This document shows, piece by piece, positions 23,501 through 31,800 of a stretch of 42,335 bases of DNA. Positions within the stretch are counted from its first letter, which is position 1. Every line of letters starts with the position of its first letter. The DNA is from a virus: the IMG/VR virus record IMGVR_UViG_3300017757_000028, positions 1-42,335 of that record; one strand, written 5' to 3'. The notes beneath the pieces are model-generated. The model was given only the letters and a program-made list of their open reading frames with translations. It made no database searches and was not told the DNA's origin. A program made the translations under genes and the position numbers.

Positions 23501-24228
23501 TTACAATAACCAATCCTGGATTTGGATATACAACTACAAATCCACCTTTTACTATTATCGAGTCTCCAAAAGTACTTACTGAAGAAATTACAACTGTACT
23601 AAATGTTCAAGGATTTAGTGGCATTATTACGGGAATTAGCACATGTCCAGGAATAAATGGTCATCCACTAGCTTTAAAGTTTAATTTTACTGCACTGCAA
23701 GATTATGCAATTCTAGGTGGCAATTTTAATGTTGCCGCAGATACAAATGATCTTCAGGTTGGATATCCAGTCATGATTTATGACACTGTTGTTGGACAAG
23801 GAGTTACTTCAGTAGATGACAACAACAATTCAGTTGTTGGTATTGGTTCAACTTTCTTAGACAACATCTATAAAGTTCATTCTAAGACTGGACTTCTTGA
23901 AGATGGTGAAATTATTTGCAATATTCATACAGATAGTCCTGTAACTGGAATTGCTATTACTGGTGCTTGGGATCCAAGTCAATCCGGAATTTGTACAAAT
24001 CTAGGTAGAATTTCTTTTGGAAGAATTTACAACTTCGATACTAGGAATAATGGAATTGCAATTGGTGTTACTGGACTTACAGTTGATGCTGGATTATCAT
24101 CTTTCCCATCAATTCAAAGAAGAGGTGACTTTGGAGAGCAAAAGAGTGGTGCTGTTAGATCTAAAAAACCACCCGAAAGTGGTGTTTCTTTAGAACTGGA
24201 TAATTATCTACCATTCTACGCCCAATAA
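11506..24228 (+). CDS. Giant virion structural protein in the gp7 position, with YHYH domain (4240 aa)
   Basis: The ATG at 11506 follows a good Shine-Dalgarno (GAGAGGAAA), and the frame is open for 12.7 kb. By position between gp6 and gp8 it replaces T4 gp7 (1032 aa) but is four times as long. Residues 1-260 hold a distinct N-terminal domain (NFEKRVQLNKIIESQLPEFL; later NARNFYQAKGIEESVKILFK). A YHYH domain lies at about 1290-1385: HSPIIGWAYDGNPIYGPFAY from His1297 and HNGRF at 1366. Much of the rest is beta-rich with recurring GxGYxxxP repeats and 'NHGFxxGDxV...YYxIKVSDxxFxL' modules. It is probably a baseplate-peripheral or fibre-like protein with the wedge part at its N-terminus. No catalytic motif is seen. 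The gp7 homology is inferred from gene order, not shown. Confidence 0.85.
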   Translation: MSNFEKRVQLNKIIESQLPEFLVADFPKAVDFFKQYYISQEYQGGNIDLVDNLDRYIKVDNLVPEVVVGSTILSSDIDTSATTITVESTKGFPDDYGLLKINAEIITYTGKTDTSFTGCIRGFSGVTGYNKNISDNINFSNKETLLFSETEASAHKTNDTVTNLSVIFLQEFYKKLKATFTPGFEDLKFVDDLNVGNFIKNARNFYQAKGIEESVKILFKILYGANAEVIDLEQRLIKPSSAEYIRREIFVVKNLPFLNEKTGFYEYGDPFKLKGQTIFKNDDTDVSASISEVEIFTRNSETFYKLGVFVGNNDRQHIRGLFSVPGASRVIEDVNPNDSIITVDSTIGFGHTGTLITNTESINFITSTSNPVTIVDSNTVITYTSKSINQFYGCVGEGGDIGIGSTIKLGQLIRSNESVLGYEDGDITKEVHLRVTGVLSEFEPLEDIPLMEDEEEIGVRNLGEIIPNPEGDQTFKEVFANSWIYNTSTRYIAESVNGSTFSLGFNSVVNEASLKVGDFVEIVAGTIGIGTVAYPSTSSGSFATVSSIDFANKTVTLTNTSGFVPDPTRSYSIRRKIIKASSSGADLLHGNNTQVSNILNVYTDNDGTHGYVASNSLPGYEIVENIVEEVNIETSPGSSLSDFDSFYKAYNLIEFSNPVLFEDGDKIVYTSDYPYSGLESGETYYITVVSERKIKVYISREVLASGEHVRVGPNAVAGTHTFTLDRHSNRKIADNKILRKFPLAPSDNDINSDKRIDGSIGILIDGVEIVSPNSQNKVYYGPLTSFEVLNGGKDYDVISLPEISISAGVGGFDAKVQPYVKGSVKDVYVDPQDFDVKSVSSVSLTGGNGSGCTLEPVVGSRFREIKFDSRRLDLGGGIDINAETITFTQNHNLTTGDVIIYNQNGNDQLGIGVAGDLTNTQNGTLQSGDEYVVGFINTTTIQLYKTKADAPEIDQNFNVTRLGINTVGLTEATTASGIHKFRTQFRNNLRYVKVLDPGSGYSNRKLRVKASGISTSYDTVSFKNHGFETGEIVNYETTGTVIAGLSTANQYSIVKVSDDTFSLINVGIGRSITTDLTKFKITKLNSQGTGYQIFKDPEIKVEASYVGSGTFTFTPIVTGPIHDAYLYESGAGYGSTIFNVHRKPIISLSRGKNAQVNPIIVNGRIEDIQILNKGSGYTSVPNISIDDPSGGVGALLRPVVENGRIEDIVILNPGIGYTPNSTSIFVDPRGFGAIFDTRVRGLTIDDAFRFGKISLDNPNNQIFANLSNNNENEYLNYGIYGYSEDLADSLESLNGSHSPIIGWAYDGNPIYGPFAYTDGDTAGSAIKRVQSGYEIDTNSVVDRPQFEAGFFIEDYVYNGSGDLDEHNGRFCKTPEFPNGTYAYFASVKNVQSTNDFIPEYPYFVGNTFKSNFINENKILDQTFDFNSSGLVRNTFPYNVNEPSIEYDFFNESYETLEQPGVVEAVTSGSVSDIKVISGGIGYKIGDRVNFDSDGLDVSEVRGEVSELTGVDITSLNTTLENYPNSVFVWDNQEQVSAYYRNGGYDILNENTVLVSGLSTSIARLEGSKKVKINSESISLASTMTSYNAGQGPLTETIYISKKFKNVSIGNSISIVSSDGEEIVRVLNDYGNGILKIKRFSTGPGAAHSMGSTLNLPGDRITLPVFTDKFKSERNDIVYFNALKQVAIGTAQGASISLDAIERPDGTFISADVPTRTIYLPNHPFKGGQKVRFHAPSFATPITVSAEAGSTNFFLPDPTAGESEVYIINKGPDHIGLATQLSDITASDGVFFKLAGSDHHEFLLESQKKQVIGNVSRIVTRVGTSATHGLQNGDSIKLTVNPNTVVGLGTTAALNIKINHHDHKIIVNPLGIATAGINTITNTLSYANHGFKNGDKVFLEANNVAPGLAVSSYYTIKVSDNEFKLAETLYDTNPNTRNEVNIIDTGVGTHTVGLINPQINVIKNGDLKFILNDESLRGYELKIYRDREFINEYVTSSDSREFNVSNIGGEVGLGTTGNASLTIKYSENIPSELFYTFKKGSYISTSDTDIVNYSKINYIASEYNGNHKVYGIAGVTSTAFEISPFRYPSVLNYDLSQCDVLSYNTQSKTALNGSIAKIKIISEGFNFDTLPKLESITSDDGTNANIQGVSTSIGRIRTLRLRDVGYDYPSDKTLRPEASVPPIVSIDNLDVFKEANIKTAGSKYLNSPNVLLWNETRKAIVDSNSLIAKAPFGAIAEIEQIAPIFGLESEPHKIICVDNSNGVGIVSMLSGPSGIATCILETPTLGFNISPFAIGDKVFVEGIEQAVPGIGTGFNSADYDYRFFEVIDYANTSPAVLTFEILDDNGVGLTTNAGIAKTYQNGYATIINSNNYPQIDAIQERGVFEKNERLYVSEPTAFGKIPKWEKRDLSIALVRDDYVKVGGRYKLKKNDLVKGFISGVIAKVISVDTKRARFKVDYSSKLNIGWNDDIGKLSEDYQATPDNDYYQNLSYSVKSPITWEQQNSPVNSLIHPAGLKNFADVGIQSTGSGTATLIGSTSAVVILDVVGERRVDIINNFDNAIDDNPRSNPINSNLQQSNTLKIQNRKLNDYIECRTNQVLIHDDISNKFSSRGFKDRFVEIDVIDFLDNHVRYLVQIQDPDTGDIQLSELLYQSTPLDLFLFEKHTAFSNIKLGNFEVDTDGSGRRSLRFVPTDPFDRDHDIKILKKTYLYQSLALGKSDIETKSFGSINLTGSFIAGITSVGTASSIKTFKEFNTSDFNGAFANIEISDLFGNTNVVEAILDFDGTDTHLSEYYFDTNDISYSASQTGIITATYDSTTGIVSFRAVNSGINSENSLTVRANIIGFGSTSAGIGTYRFLLNNQPAGTERSGIFESTVGYGTDVIRVGTFDFDLNSSATSVVRVSVGETSAIHQVYTLANFSDKEVTVIPGPFSQVNETVGLGTFGSEISGNDFFLNFYPDIQYYDGQDLTAQAFNEVFYREMDFDNQALPLEYGPTNHELYLSAFDGINGLRANRVNFPLTYQGNPIYNKSFDPSDTTKIDYVTGIFTYPNHFFNTGEELNYIPRSTFTGIGQTGMGIGATANYAGIVTTVLPEKVYAIAITPDTFQLSSKKEYTSLGIAVTFTSAGSGNAHELEFTKKLSKTVIGIDGIVQQPITFSPINYTLENNDHYFSGGIPVGINTFNISGISSLQPRDILRIDDEYMKIETVGFSSNINGEIVGPITGVIQSGIGATFNTVSVVRGFVGSAATSHLNQANVQLYKGSFNIVKNDIFFTDPPKGNTRARRDEQNLPYVKAEFSGRTFLRQNYDENMIFDDNSNEFTGIGRTYTLKVGGADTTGISPGNGILFINGVFQTPSTENNTGNNYDVIRDISAGISSVVYTGITSVDGTKIQSEFDINQNQIPRGGLVVSYGSTPGLGYAPLYGPSVLVDKNGSGEITNIVGVNTHRNAVSISTASYDKISGLLRIETSSDHNLNYDHRVKLDGLEFSCDSAHAGVTTTIFPDYDYALDVYNIISDTELTVNVGPSTITHLYENSGTIARYYDLSIGSGYRSPVSIAVTDLSGAGSGATVEAIVGAGGTLAFNITDPGTGYIEPVLNIPEPNYENMEVIGVSRLGVGSTTETGKNLLLNLTVGAAGGVGIGSTLFDIESFKVIRSGYGFKSGDVMEVVGLVTAKGLAQPISNFQLEVRETFTDTFSSWSFGEMDFIDNIGGYQNGTRKRFPLFYKGELLSFELDPTAPLSQNIDLDSVLLIFVNGVLQTPGYSYQFTGGTSFIFTEPPQSKDKIDIFFYIGEENVDSVSIEVTSTIKVGDDVFVRKHPNYSTLAQETSRTISDIPGADILQTEIYTGNGIDENNFRPIDWIKQKSDIFVRGNIVTKARDVYEPKIFPTAKIIGDVLPTDTEIFVDNAQFFTYDNRILDVNKTSAFDFDAFFTDNKELTSAEFTNTVSAAGTVSSITITTVGAGYTGSTIDVKFSAPKSIGVGVGTTATATATITNGQVSAVTITNPGFGYTTTNPPFTIIESPKVLTEEITTVLNVQGFSGIITGISTCPGINGHPLALKFNFTALQDYAILGGNFNVAADTNDLQVGYPVMIYDTVVGQGVTSVDDNNNSVVGIGSTFLDNIYKVHSKTGLLEDGEIICNIHTDSPVTGIAITGAWDPSQSGICTNLGRISFGRIYNFDTRNNGIAIGVTGLTVDAGLSSFPSIQRRGDFGEQKSGAVRSKKPPESGVSLELDNYLPFYAQ
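14989..15228 (+). repeat. Tandem 40-residue repeat inside the giant protein
   Basis: Two units of 120 bases start at 14989 and 15109 (residues 1162 and 1202). Each begins with the codons for NGRIEDI and contains ILN, G-x-GYT and a D-P-x-G turn. A block of about 20 bases at the start of each unit is identical. This looks like a recent duplication within the GxGY repeat region. Confidence 0.7.
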
Positions 24229-24246
24229 TTAAATATTACATTCCTC

Positions 24247-24254
24247 TATAAATA
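24247..24254 (+). promoter_or_regulatory. Late promoter TATAAATA upstream of gp8
   Basis: TATAAATA in the 42-base gap between the giant gene and gp8, 16 bases before the ATG at 24271. It gives gp8 and the following genes an independent late start despite the very long gene upstream. Confidence 0.65.
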
Positions 24255-24270
24255 CATAAAAAAGATAAAG

Positions 24271-25827
24271 ATGCCCGCAATTGTTACTGATCAATTTAGA
24301 ATTCTGAATGCCAGTAATTTTGTAGATTCTGTTGATTCTGCAAATAACTCATATTATATTACTGTTGGTCTTCCAAATCCAGCAAATAATTTATATGGAA
24401 GAAGTACTACTTGGAATACTAACCCACCGACACCTACAGACAGCATTTCTTCAAATGCTCATTCTGGAGATGTTGTTTTATATGGTAAAAGAATTACTGG
24501 AGCCAATATAAGACGCATCGTAAGAAAGATTAATTGGGTTGCTGGTAATAAATACGAAATGTATCGACATGATTATGAAATATCCACCCCCGCACCAATA
24601 ACTAACGCATCTAGATTATATGATGCAAATTATTATGTAATTAATGAAGACTTTAGAGTCTATATTTGTATTGAAAATGGATCTACTGGGAATAATTTAA
24701 AAGGAAATGTCTCTCTTGACCAACCAACTTTCACAGATTTAGAACCTTCTCGTGCAGGTGATAGTGGTGACGGTTACATTTGGAAATATCTTTACACAAT
24801 CACTCCTAGCGATATTATCAAATTTGATTCTACAGAATATATTACTGTACCAAATGATTGGTCCACTTCAACAGATACTCAAATTAGATCAATTAGAGAA
24901 TCTGCAGATTCTAGTCTAAATGGCAATCAAATTAGAACTGTTTATATTGGTGCCGAAGGCGAAAATTATGCAAACGGTCTTGGACAAGAATTTGATTTAA
25001 TTGGTGATGGAACGGGAGGTAAAGTTAGAGTTGATGTTGAAGGTGGAAAAATTACAAATACTACTGTAGTTTCTGGTGGTAAAGATTATAGTTATGCATT
25101 TGTAGATCTTGGAGCAATTAATTCAAATACAACTAGTACAAGTGCCAACTTGGTTCCCATCATTCCACCTTCAAAAGGTCATGGATTTGACATATATACA
25201 GAACTTGGAACTGATAAAATATTAGTTTATGCAAGATTTGATGATTCCACCAAAGATTTTCCTGTAGATACTAGTTTTGCTCAAGTTTCGATTGTGAAAA
25301 ATCCAACTAAAGTTGGAACAAATGATATTTACACTGATACCACTTTTACTGGATTGTATTCTTTAAAACTCGATAGTTCAGTATCTGGTAAACCAAAAGT
25401 TGGTGAACAAATTGAACAATCTTTAAGTGTTGGAAAAGCACGAGGATATGTTGCTTCTTGGGATGATGAAACTAAGGTTCTTAAATATTTTGTTGATAGA
25501 TCTTTATTCATAAATCAAACTACTCAAGATAATCAAGATTACACTGGTATTTCCACTAATGGAAGATTATATAATTTTGATTCTAACAGTGGAACGATTA
25601 ATGGTCAAGTTTCTAACTTTACTGGAAGTATTGATTCTGGATTTTCTGGAATTACAACAAATCCATCAGGAACCAAACTAATTAATCTTGGTGTTGATTT
25701 TACAAACGGGATTGCGATACCTGAAATAAATAAAGGGTCAGGAGAAATAATTTATCTTGACAATAGATCTAGTATCGCTAGAAACCCAAGACAAAAAGAA
25801 GACTTAAAAATTATACTGGAATTCTAA
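24271..25827 (+). CDS. gp8: gp8 baseplate wedge subunit
   Basis: 518 residues against 334 in T4. The N-terminus MPAIVTDQFRILNASNFVDS and the following block SYYITVGLPNPANNLYGRST match cyanophage gp8 as I know it, as do SRLYDANYYVINEDFRVYIC and GDGYIWKYLYTITPSDIIKF. gp8 forms a dimer on the outer wedge and binds gp7 and gp10 in T4. The extra length is in the C-terminal half, which contains a GGKDYSY repeat of the same type as in the giant gene upstream. Own late promoter; the next gene starts 3 bases after the stop. Confidence 0.88.
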   Translation: MPAIVTDQFRILNASNFVDSVDSANNSYYITVGLPNPANNLYGRSTTWNTNPPTPTDSISSNAHSGDVVLYGKRITGANIRRIVRKINWVAGNKYEMYRHDYEISTPAPITNASRLYDANYYVINEDFRVYICIENGSTGNNLKGNVSLDQPTFTDLEPSRAGDSGDGYIWKYLYTITPSDIIKFDSTEYITVPNDWSTSTDTQIRSIRESADSSLNGNQIRTVYIGAEGENYANGLGQEFDLIGDGTGGKVRVDVEGGKITNTTVVSGGKDYSYAFVDLGAINSNTTSTSANLVPIIPPSKGHGFDIYTELGTDKILVYARFDDSTKDFPVDTSFAQVSIVKNPTKVGTNDIYTDTTFTGLYSLKLDSSVSGKPKVGEQIEQSLSVGKARGYVASWDDETKVLKYFVDRSLFINQTTQDNQDYTGISTNGRLYNFDSNSGTINGQVSNFTGSIDSGFSGITTNPSGTKLINLGVDFTNGIAIPEINKGSGEIIYLDNRSSIARNPRQKEDLKIILEF

Positions 25828-25830
25828 AAA

Positions 25831-28800
25831 ATGCCCCAAAAGACTAACTTAAACGTAAATCCTTATTTCGACGATTTTGATAAGGATGATAATTTTTACA
25901 AAGTCCTTTTCAAGCCTGGGTATCCTGTTCAGGCGAGAGAACTTACTAATCTCCAATCGATTCTTCAAAATCAAATAGAATCTTTTGGAAAACATACGTT
26001 CAAAGAAGGTTCTTTGGTAATTCCTGGTGAGCAGACTTGTGATGATACTTTTACGACTATTAAGGTAAATAGAGATCATCTGGGCATTGATGTATCAGTT
26101 TACCTTGACGCTATTGTTTCTGCAAATGGTGGTAAAGGTTCGGAATTACTTTCTAAAAATACCAATATAAGTGCAAGAATTAGTGGGTACTTACTTCCAC
26201 CTCAAGAGGGTGTTGAAGAAATCACTCTTTTTGTAAAATTTATTACAGGTGACGGTGAAGAGGGCACTTCCTTTGAAGATGGAGAAGAATTACTACTTCA
26301 GGATAATATCGCTTATGGAAATACATCGATTTTATCGGGCGATAGTGTATTTACTCTGAGCAGTATTAATGCAGTTAATACTGGATATGCTTTTGGTATT
26401 ACAGATGGAATATATTATATCAGAGGAACTTTTGTACACGTTAAACAGCAACGCATTGTTCTCGATCCATATAATAACACTCCATCATATAGAGTTGGAT
26501 TTGATATTATTGAAAATATTTTAAATTCTGATCAAGAACCAAAATTAAATGATAATGCAAAAGGATTTACAAACTATGCTGCACCAGGTGCAGATAGATT
26601 AAAAATTGAATTAAAACTTACAAAGAAACAACTTACTGATAACGAAGATACTAGTTTCGTAGAGCTAGTACGAATTGAAGAAGGTGTTATTAAAAAAATT
26701 CAAAATACTTCACAATATAGTGAAATTAAAAAATATTTTGCCAAGAGAACTTTTGAGGAATCTGGTAATTATGCTGTAGATAATTTTATCGTTGATGTTG
26801 TAGATCTTCTTAATGATGAGACTGGCAACGGAGGTCTCTTCACAGAAGAAGAACTAACTGATGATGGTAATGTACCTAAAGAAGAAAATATGGGCATCAG
26901 GGTGTCTGCAGGCACCGCATACGTGAGGGGATTTGATATTGATCATATTGGAAGTACTATCGTTGATGTACCTAAACCAAGAAAAACAAAACCTCCAACT
27001 AAAGCAAGAATTCCATTTGATATGGGAAGTCTTATCAGAGTTAATAATGTTCATGGAACACCATTTATCAATATTGGTGGTTCAACTGCAAATGTTATTG
27101 GACTTTATAATAAAAGAAGAGATGGTGTGGATAACGGTGGTCTTCTTGATGGAACCGGTCAAGGTGATGAAATAGGTAAGGCAAGAGTTTATTGGTTTGG
27201 TCTTACTGATGCCAAATATACTGGTGCAGAAACTAGTTTTGATCTTTATTTGTATGATATTCAAACATATACAGAAGTAAAAGTTACAAACTTTGAAACG
27301 TCGGATAAAGCACCTGATGGTTCTAGAATTAGAGGTCTTTCAAGTGGTGCTGTAGGTTACGTTAGCGCCAGAAGTGGAAGAGACTTATCTCTCGCACAAA
27401 CTTCAGGAAATTTCCTGAAAGGTGAAGATGTAATTATTAATGAAGTAGATGAAACTATAACTTCTATTACTAAGGTTACGGTTTATGATATATCCGATAT
27501 TAAGTCGGTTTATCAAGACTTCAGCAGCTTATCAGGAAATACTAATGCTCCAGACTTTGTTGCCGACACTGTTCTTTATGAGCAACCATTAGCAAACGTT
27601 GGTGCAACGGATTTGTTGGATATTGTTGCAGATGGTTCAGGGCATTACGGGCAAGTTTCTGGTAGATATTTTGCTGGTATTAATGGTGGACTCAAGAAAG
27701 GATCAATTTTAAAATATCAGTCTACAGGTAATGCAGATCCAACATATAACACAGTTGTCAGAGTTAGACCAGGTGGAAAAAAGATTGAACTAGTTGATGC
27801 ACCTTTTACAGTATCTAATGTTTGCGATAAAGCAATAGTTACTGGACAGCATATCTTTTCCTTAATGGCTCCAAAAATTCTTGCTTATGGTGATAATGGT
27901 CTTTATGCTCCAATGCCTGTTGAGAATATTGCTTCTGTAGACTTATCATCAGCAAATCTCACTATTACTAAGCAGATTTCAGGACAAAATGTTAGTGGCA
28001 ATCAAAAAACTATTAGTATTTCTGAAGTATTAGATACTAGTGCTGGTATTGTAACAGCATTTTTTGAGTCTTTCGATCAAGAAAGATATGGCATTACAGA
28101 TGCAAGTGGATCACCTGTTGCAATCGATTCTGGTATGGTTACCTTAGGTGCCAATGCAGAGTCAATTACATTTACAAATTTAGTTAATGCTAATAATTAC
28201 ACATTTAATGTAACTCTTAAGAAAGAGGGAGTTACTAATAAATCAAAAGAGTTTGTAAGATCTTCAACACTTGATATTGTAAGAACTACTGGTATTTCAA
28301 CAGTAACTGGACTTTCCACTAGTCCATATTATGGAACTAGAGTTGAAGATGAAGAAATTTCATTAAATGTTCCTGATGTAGTTAATTTACGTGCAGTTTA
28401 TGAATCATCAACCAATGATGCACCAGTATTAGATAAACTAACTTTCTCAACAGGATTAGCACTTAATCAAAGTGTTATTGTTGGTGAAAAAATATTTGGT
28501 AATGAGAGTAGATCTGTAGGACAAGTTGTTTCAAGGACATCAACAACAGTCGATTATATTGCATTAAATGATGACACATTTACTGTTGGTGAAAGTGTAA
28601 TCTTTAAAGATTCTTCTGTTGAAGCAGTTGTTCAACAAGTTAATCCCGGTACTTACTTAGATGTAACTTCAAATTATAGTCTCAATAAATCTCATGGACA
28701 TCAATTCTGCAATTATTCTAAAATTGAAAGAAGAGAAGGAAGCCCAACTCCAGATCGTAAATTAAAAATTATATTTGATTATTATAAAGTTGGTGCAGGA

Positions 28801-31800
28801 AATGCTGGAGACATCTTCACCGTAAATTCGTATACAGCAGATAGATTTGGAGATATACCACTTCTTTCAAATGGTCTCCGTGCTAGCGATATGATTGACT
28901 TTAGACCAAGAGTTAAACCCTGGACTGATATTAGTGGTTATGAAACTAAATCACCATTTGCTTTTGAAAGTAGAGAATTTGAATACACCTATAAGTATGT
29001 AATTTCTCCAGGAGAATCTTCTTCTGTTGGATATACATATTATCTTCCAAGAGTTGATCTAGTTACACTTAACAAATCAGGGCAGATTGAAGTAACTCAA
29101 GGTGTATCTGCAGATGAACCAGAATCACCAACTCTTTCTGACGATTCAATGGAATTGGCTCAGGTATTCTTACCACCATACCTTTACAACACAACAAAAG
29201 ATCCTAGGGTTGTACTTCGTGATAATAGAAGATTCACGATGCGTGATATTGGCGCACTTGAAAATAGAATTGAAAATCTTGAGGATGTTACAAGTCTCAC
29301 TATGCTCGAATTGACTGCTAACACAACAAAAGTTACAGATGCAAATGGTTTGAATAGATTTAAGAGTGGATTTGTTGTCAGCGACTTTAAAGATAAGTCG
29401 ATTATGAATAAAAAATTATCTACTGTAGATGTAAATACGGGAAAAGGGGTTTTAGTAGCACCTGTGGATATGTGGACTATTGATGCAGAATTAAGATATC
29501 ATCCAAATATTGATGTAGATACTGCCGATTTAAGTCAAGATTTGGAACTTCCACCCGCAAGTGGATGTCAAAAAACTGGTGATCTTATTACAATTAAGTA
29601 TAAGGAAAAGGAGTGGATTACTCAACCACATGCAACAAAAGTTGAGAACGTAAACCCATTCAATGTCATAACTTTTACTGGTGGTGTTATACTTGATCCA
29701 TCTTCTGATAACTGGGTTAGAACAATTTATCTTCCCGATAATCAGAGAACAGAATCTACTGGTGCTAAATGGAAGCAACAGGCAAAAACCACAACAAGTA
29801 TTAGTGATCCTATAAAAGACCATGAAATATATAAAAAAGGTGGTGGTAGAGGTGAAAAAGTTAAGAGAGTATTCACTACTCAACAAATTACAACAAAAAC
29901 AAAGTTTAAACCAAAACTTACAGGACCTTCTAGAGAATTTGATTATGTCGAAGATGTGAAAGTATCAGGTGAAGCAGATCCTTGGATGCGTTCAAGAAAC
30001 GTTTCATTCTTTGCAGACGGTCTGAGACCAAATCAAAGGCACTACTTATATCTTGATAGTCAACAAGTTAATTATGTTCCAAGAATATTTGAAATCGAAA
30101 TGAATTCTGGAACTTTTGATCACAAGGAAAATGTTATTGTACATAACAAAAGTGGAAACAAAAAAGTCGGTTATTTTCCACTTGCAAAACCAAATCGAAA
30201 AATTGGTAATCAAGCAAGTCCAGAAATTTCTGCAGGTTTAGGGAAACCATCTCTTGGTGCTGAAAAATATACTGTTAATCCTTATGATAAAAATGCTCCT
30301 GCACCAGGAGATGGATACTCACCAACTTCAACATTGTTGAATGTTAACATTAAAAGACTTGCCAAGAATCAAAAATTCTTTGGTTTTGTTAAAAAAGGAT
30401 TTCATATTGAGGGAGAAAAATCTGGTGCCTGTGCAACAGTTAAGGATGTTAAATTACTATCTGATAATTGGGGAGACATTCTTGGATCTTTCTATATTAG
30501 AGATCCCAATGGGGATCCGCTACCATCAATTAGAGTTAAGTCTGGTACAAAAACTGTAAAGATTACTTCAGTGAAACCAGGTGAGGTAGAAGTGCCTGGT
30601 TCTACTACGTCATTTGCACTTGGTTCGTACAGTGGTGATGGAACAATTTTAACTCAAGAAACTTCTAGAGTTTCTGTGAGAAATCCTGTCAAGCCACAAC
30701 CATTGGACACTATTAAAGTAATAACACCTGTAGAAACTACTATTCGTGTAATAGATGACTTTGAAAGGGAAGATGATACGGAGAAGAAAGTCAAGGCAGT
30801 ACATAGAGATCCTCTTGCACAGTCATTTACTGTTGATGAAAATGGTGCATTCTTAACTTCCTTTGATTTATACTTTGCTAGTGTAGATCCTAAAAAGAAA
30901 GTCTATATTGAACTTAGAACTATGGAGCTTGGAACACCAACAAATCTATTGGTTGAAGATTATACTAAGACTTATCTAAAACCAGAAGATATAAACGTTT
31001 CAGATGATCCATTAAAACCAAAAGCAACAAATGTTAGGTTTAGTTCACCAGTTTATTTGGAACCAGATACTGAATATGCAATCGTTATTTTGTCCCCTTC
31101 ATCGGATCGATATGAGATGTGGACAGCAGAAATGGGTCAAAAGACTGTAAATTCATCCAAGTTAATTAGACAAGGTGAAGTTGATGTTAATGATGTTGTT
31201 GTAACTAAACAGTATATTGGTGGTTCTCTCTTTAAGTCTCAAAATGGTACAATTTGGACTCCAAGTCAAATGCAAGATTTGACATTCACTCTTTATAAAG
31301 CAAAATTTAAGGAGACTGGTTCTGTTATATTTTATAACAGTGATATTACGCCAAAAGGTGATAATGCACAAAAACCTGATAACAACCCAATCGAAGCGTA
31401 TCCAAGAAAACTGAAAGTACCTATTAGTGGAACTTTCAGTCCTAATGGTGCGAAGCTTGGAACTAAAATTATTCAGGGAAGTGGTACTACTGGAATTACT
31501 GGTTATGTTGATAGATTAGGTGCCGCAATTCAGTCTAATGATTCTACTGCAGTTTCTATTGCAAAAAGTGGAACTGATTATACACCAGGAACTTACACTG
31601 GAGTTAACTTATTTTCTCTAGGTGGTAGAGGTGAGGGAGCTCCCTGTAATGGTGAGGGAGCTGTGGCAACTATCGAGGTCAATAGTGCTGGTAATATTTC
31701 CTTAGTTACAGTTACTACTGGAGGAAGTGGATATATTTCTGGCGAACATGTTGGAATTACAACCTCAGACCTGGGTGGTAGTAGTGCCGGTGGTTTTGGA

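Noticed and set aside
29530-29886. Minus-strand 118-codon frame in the DUF4815 gene
   Set aside because: Embedded in a conserved long gene, no regulatory signals and no recognisable domain.
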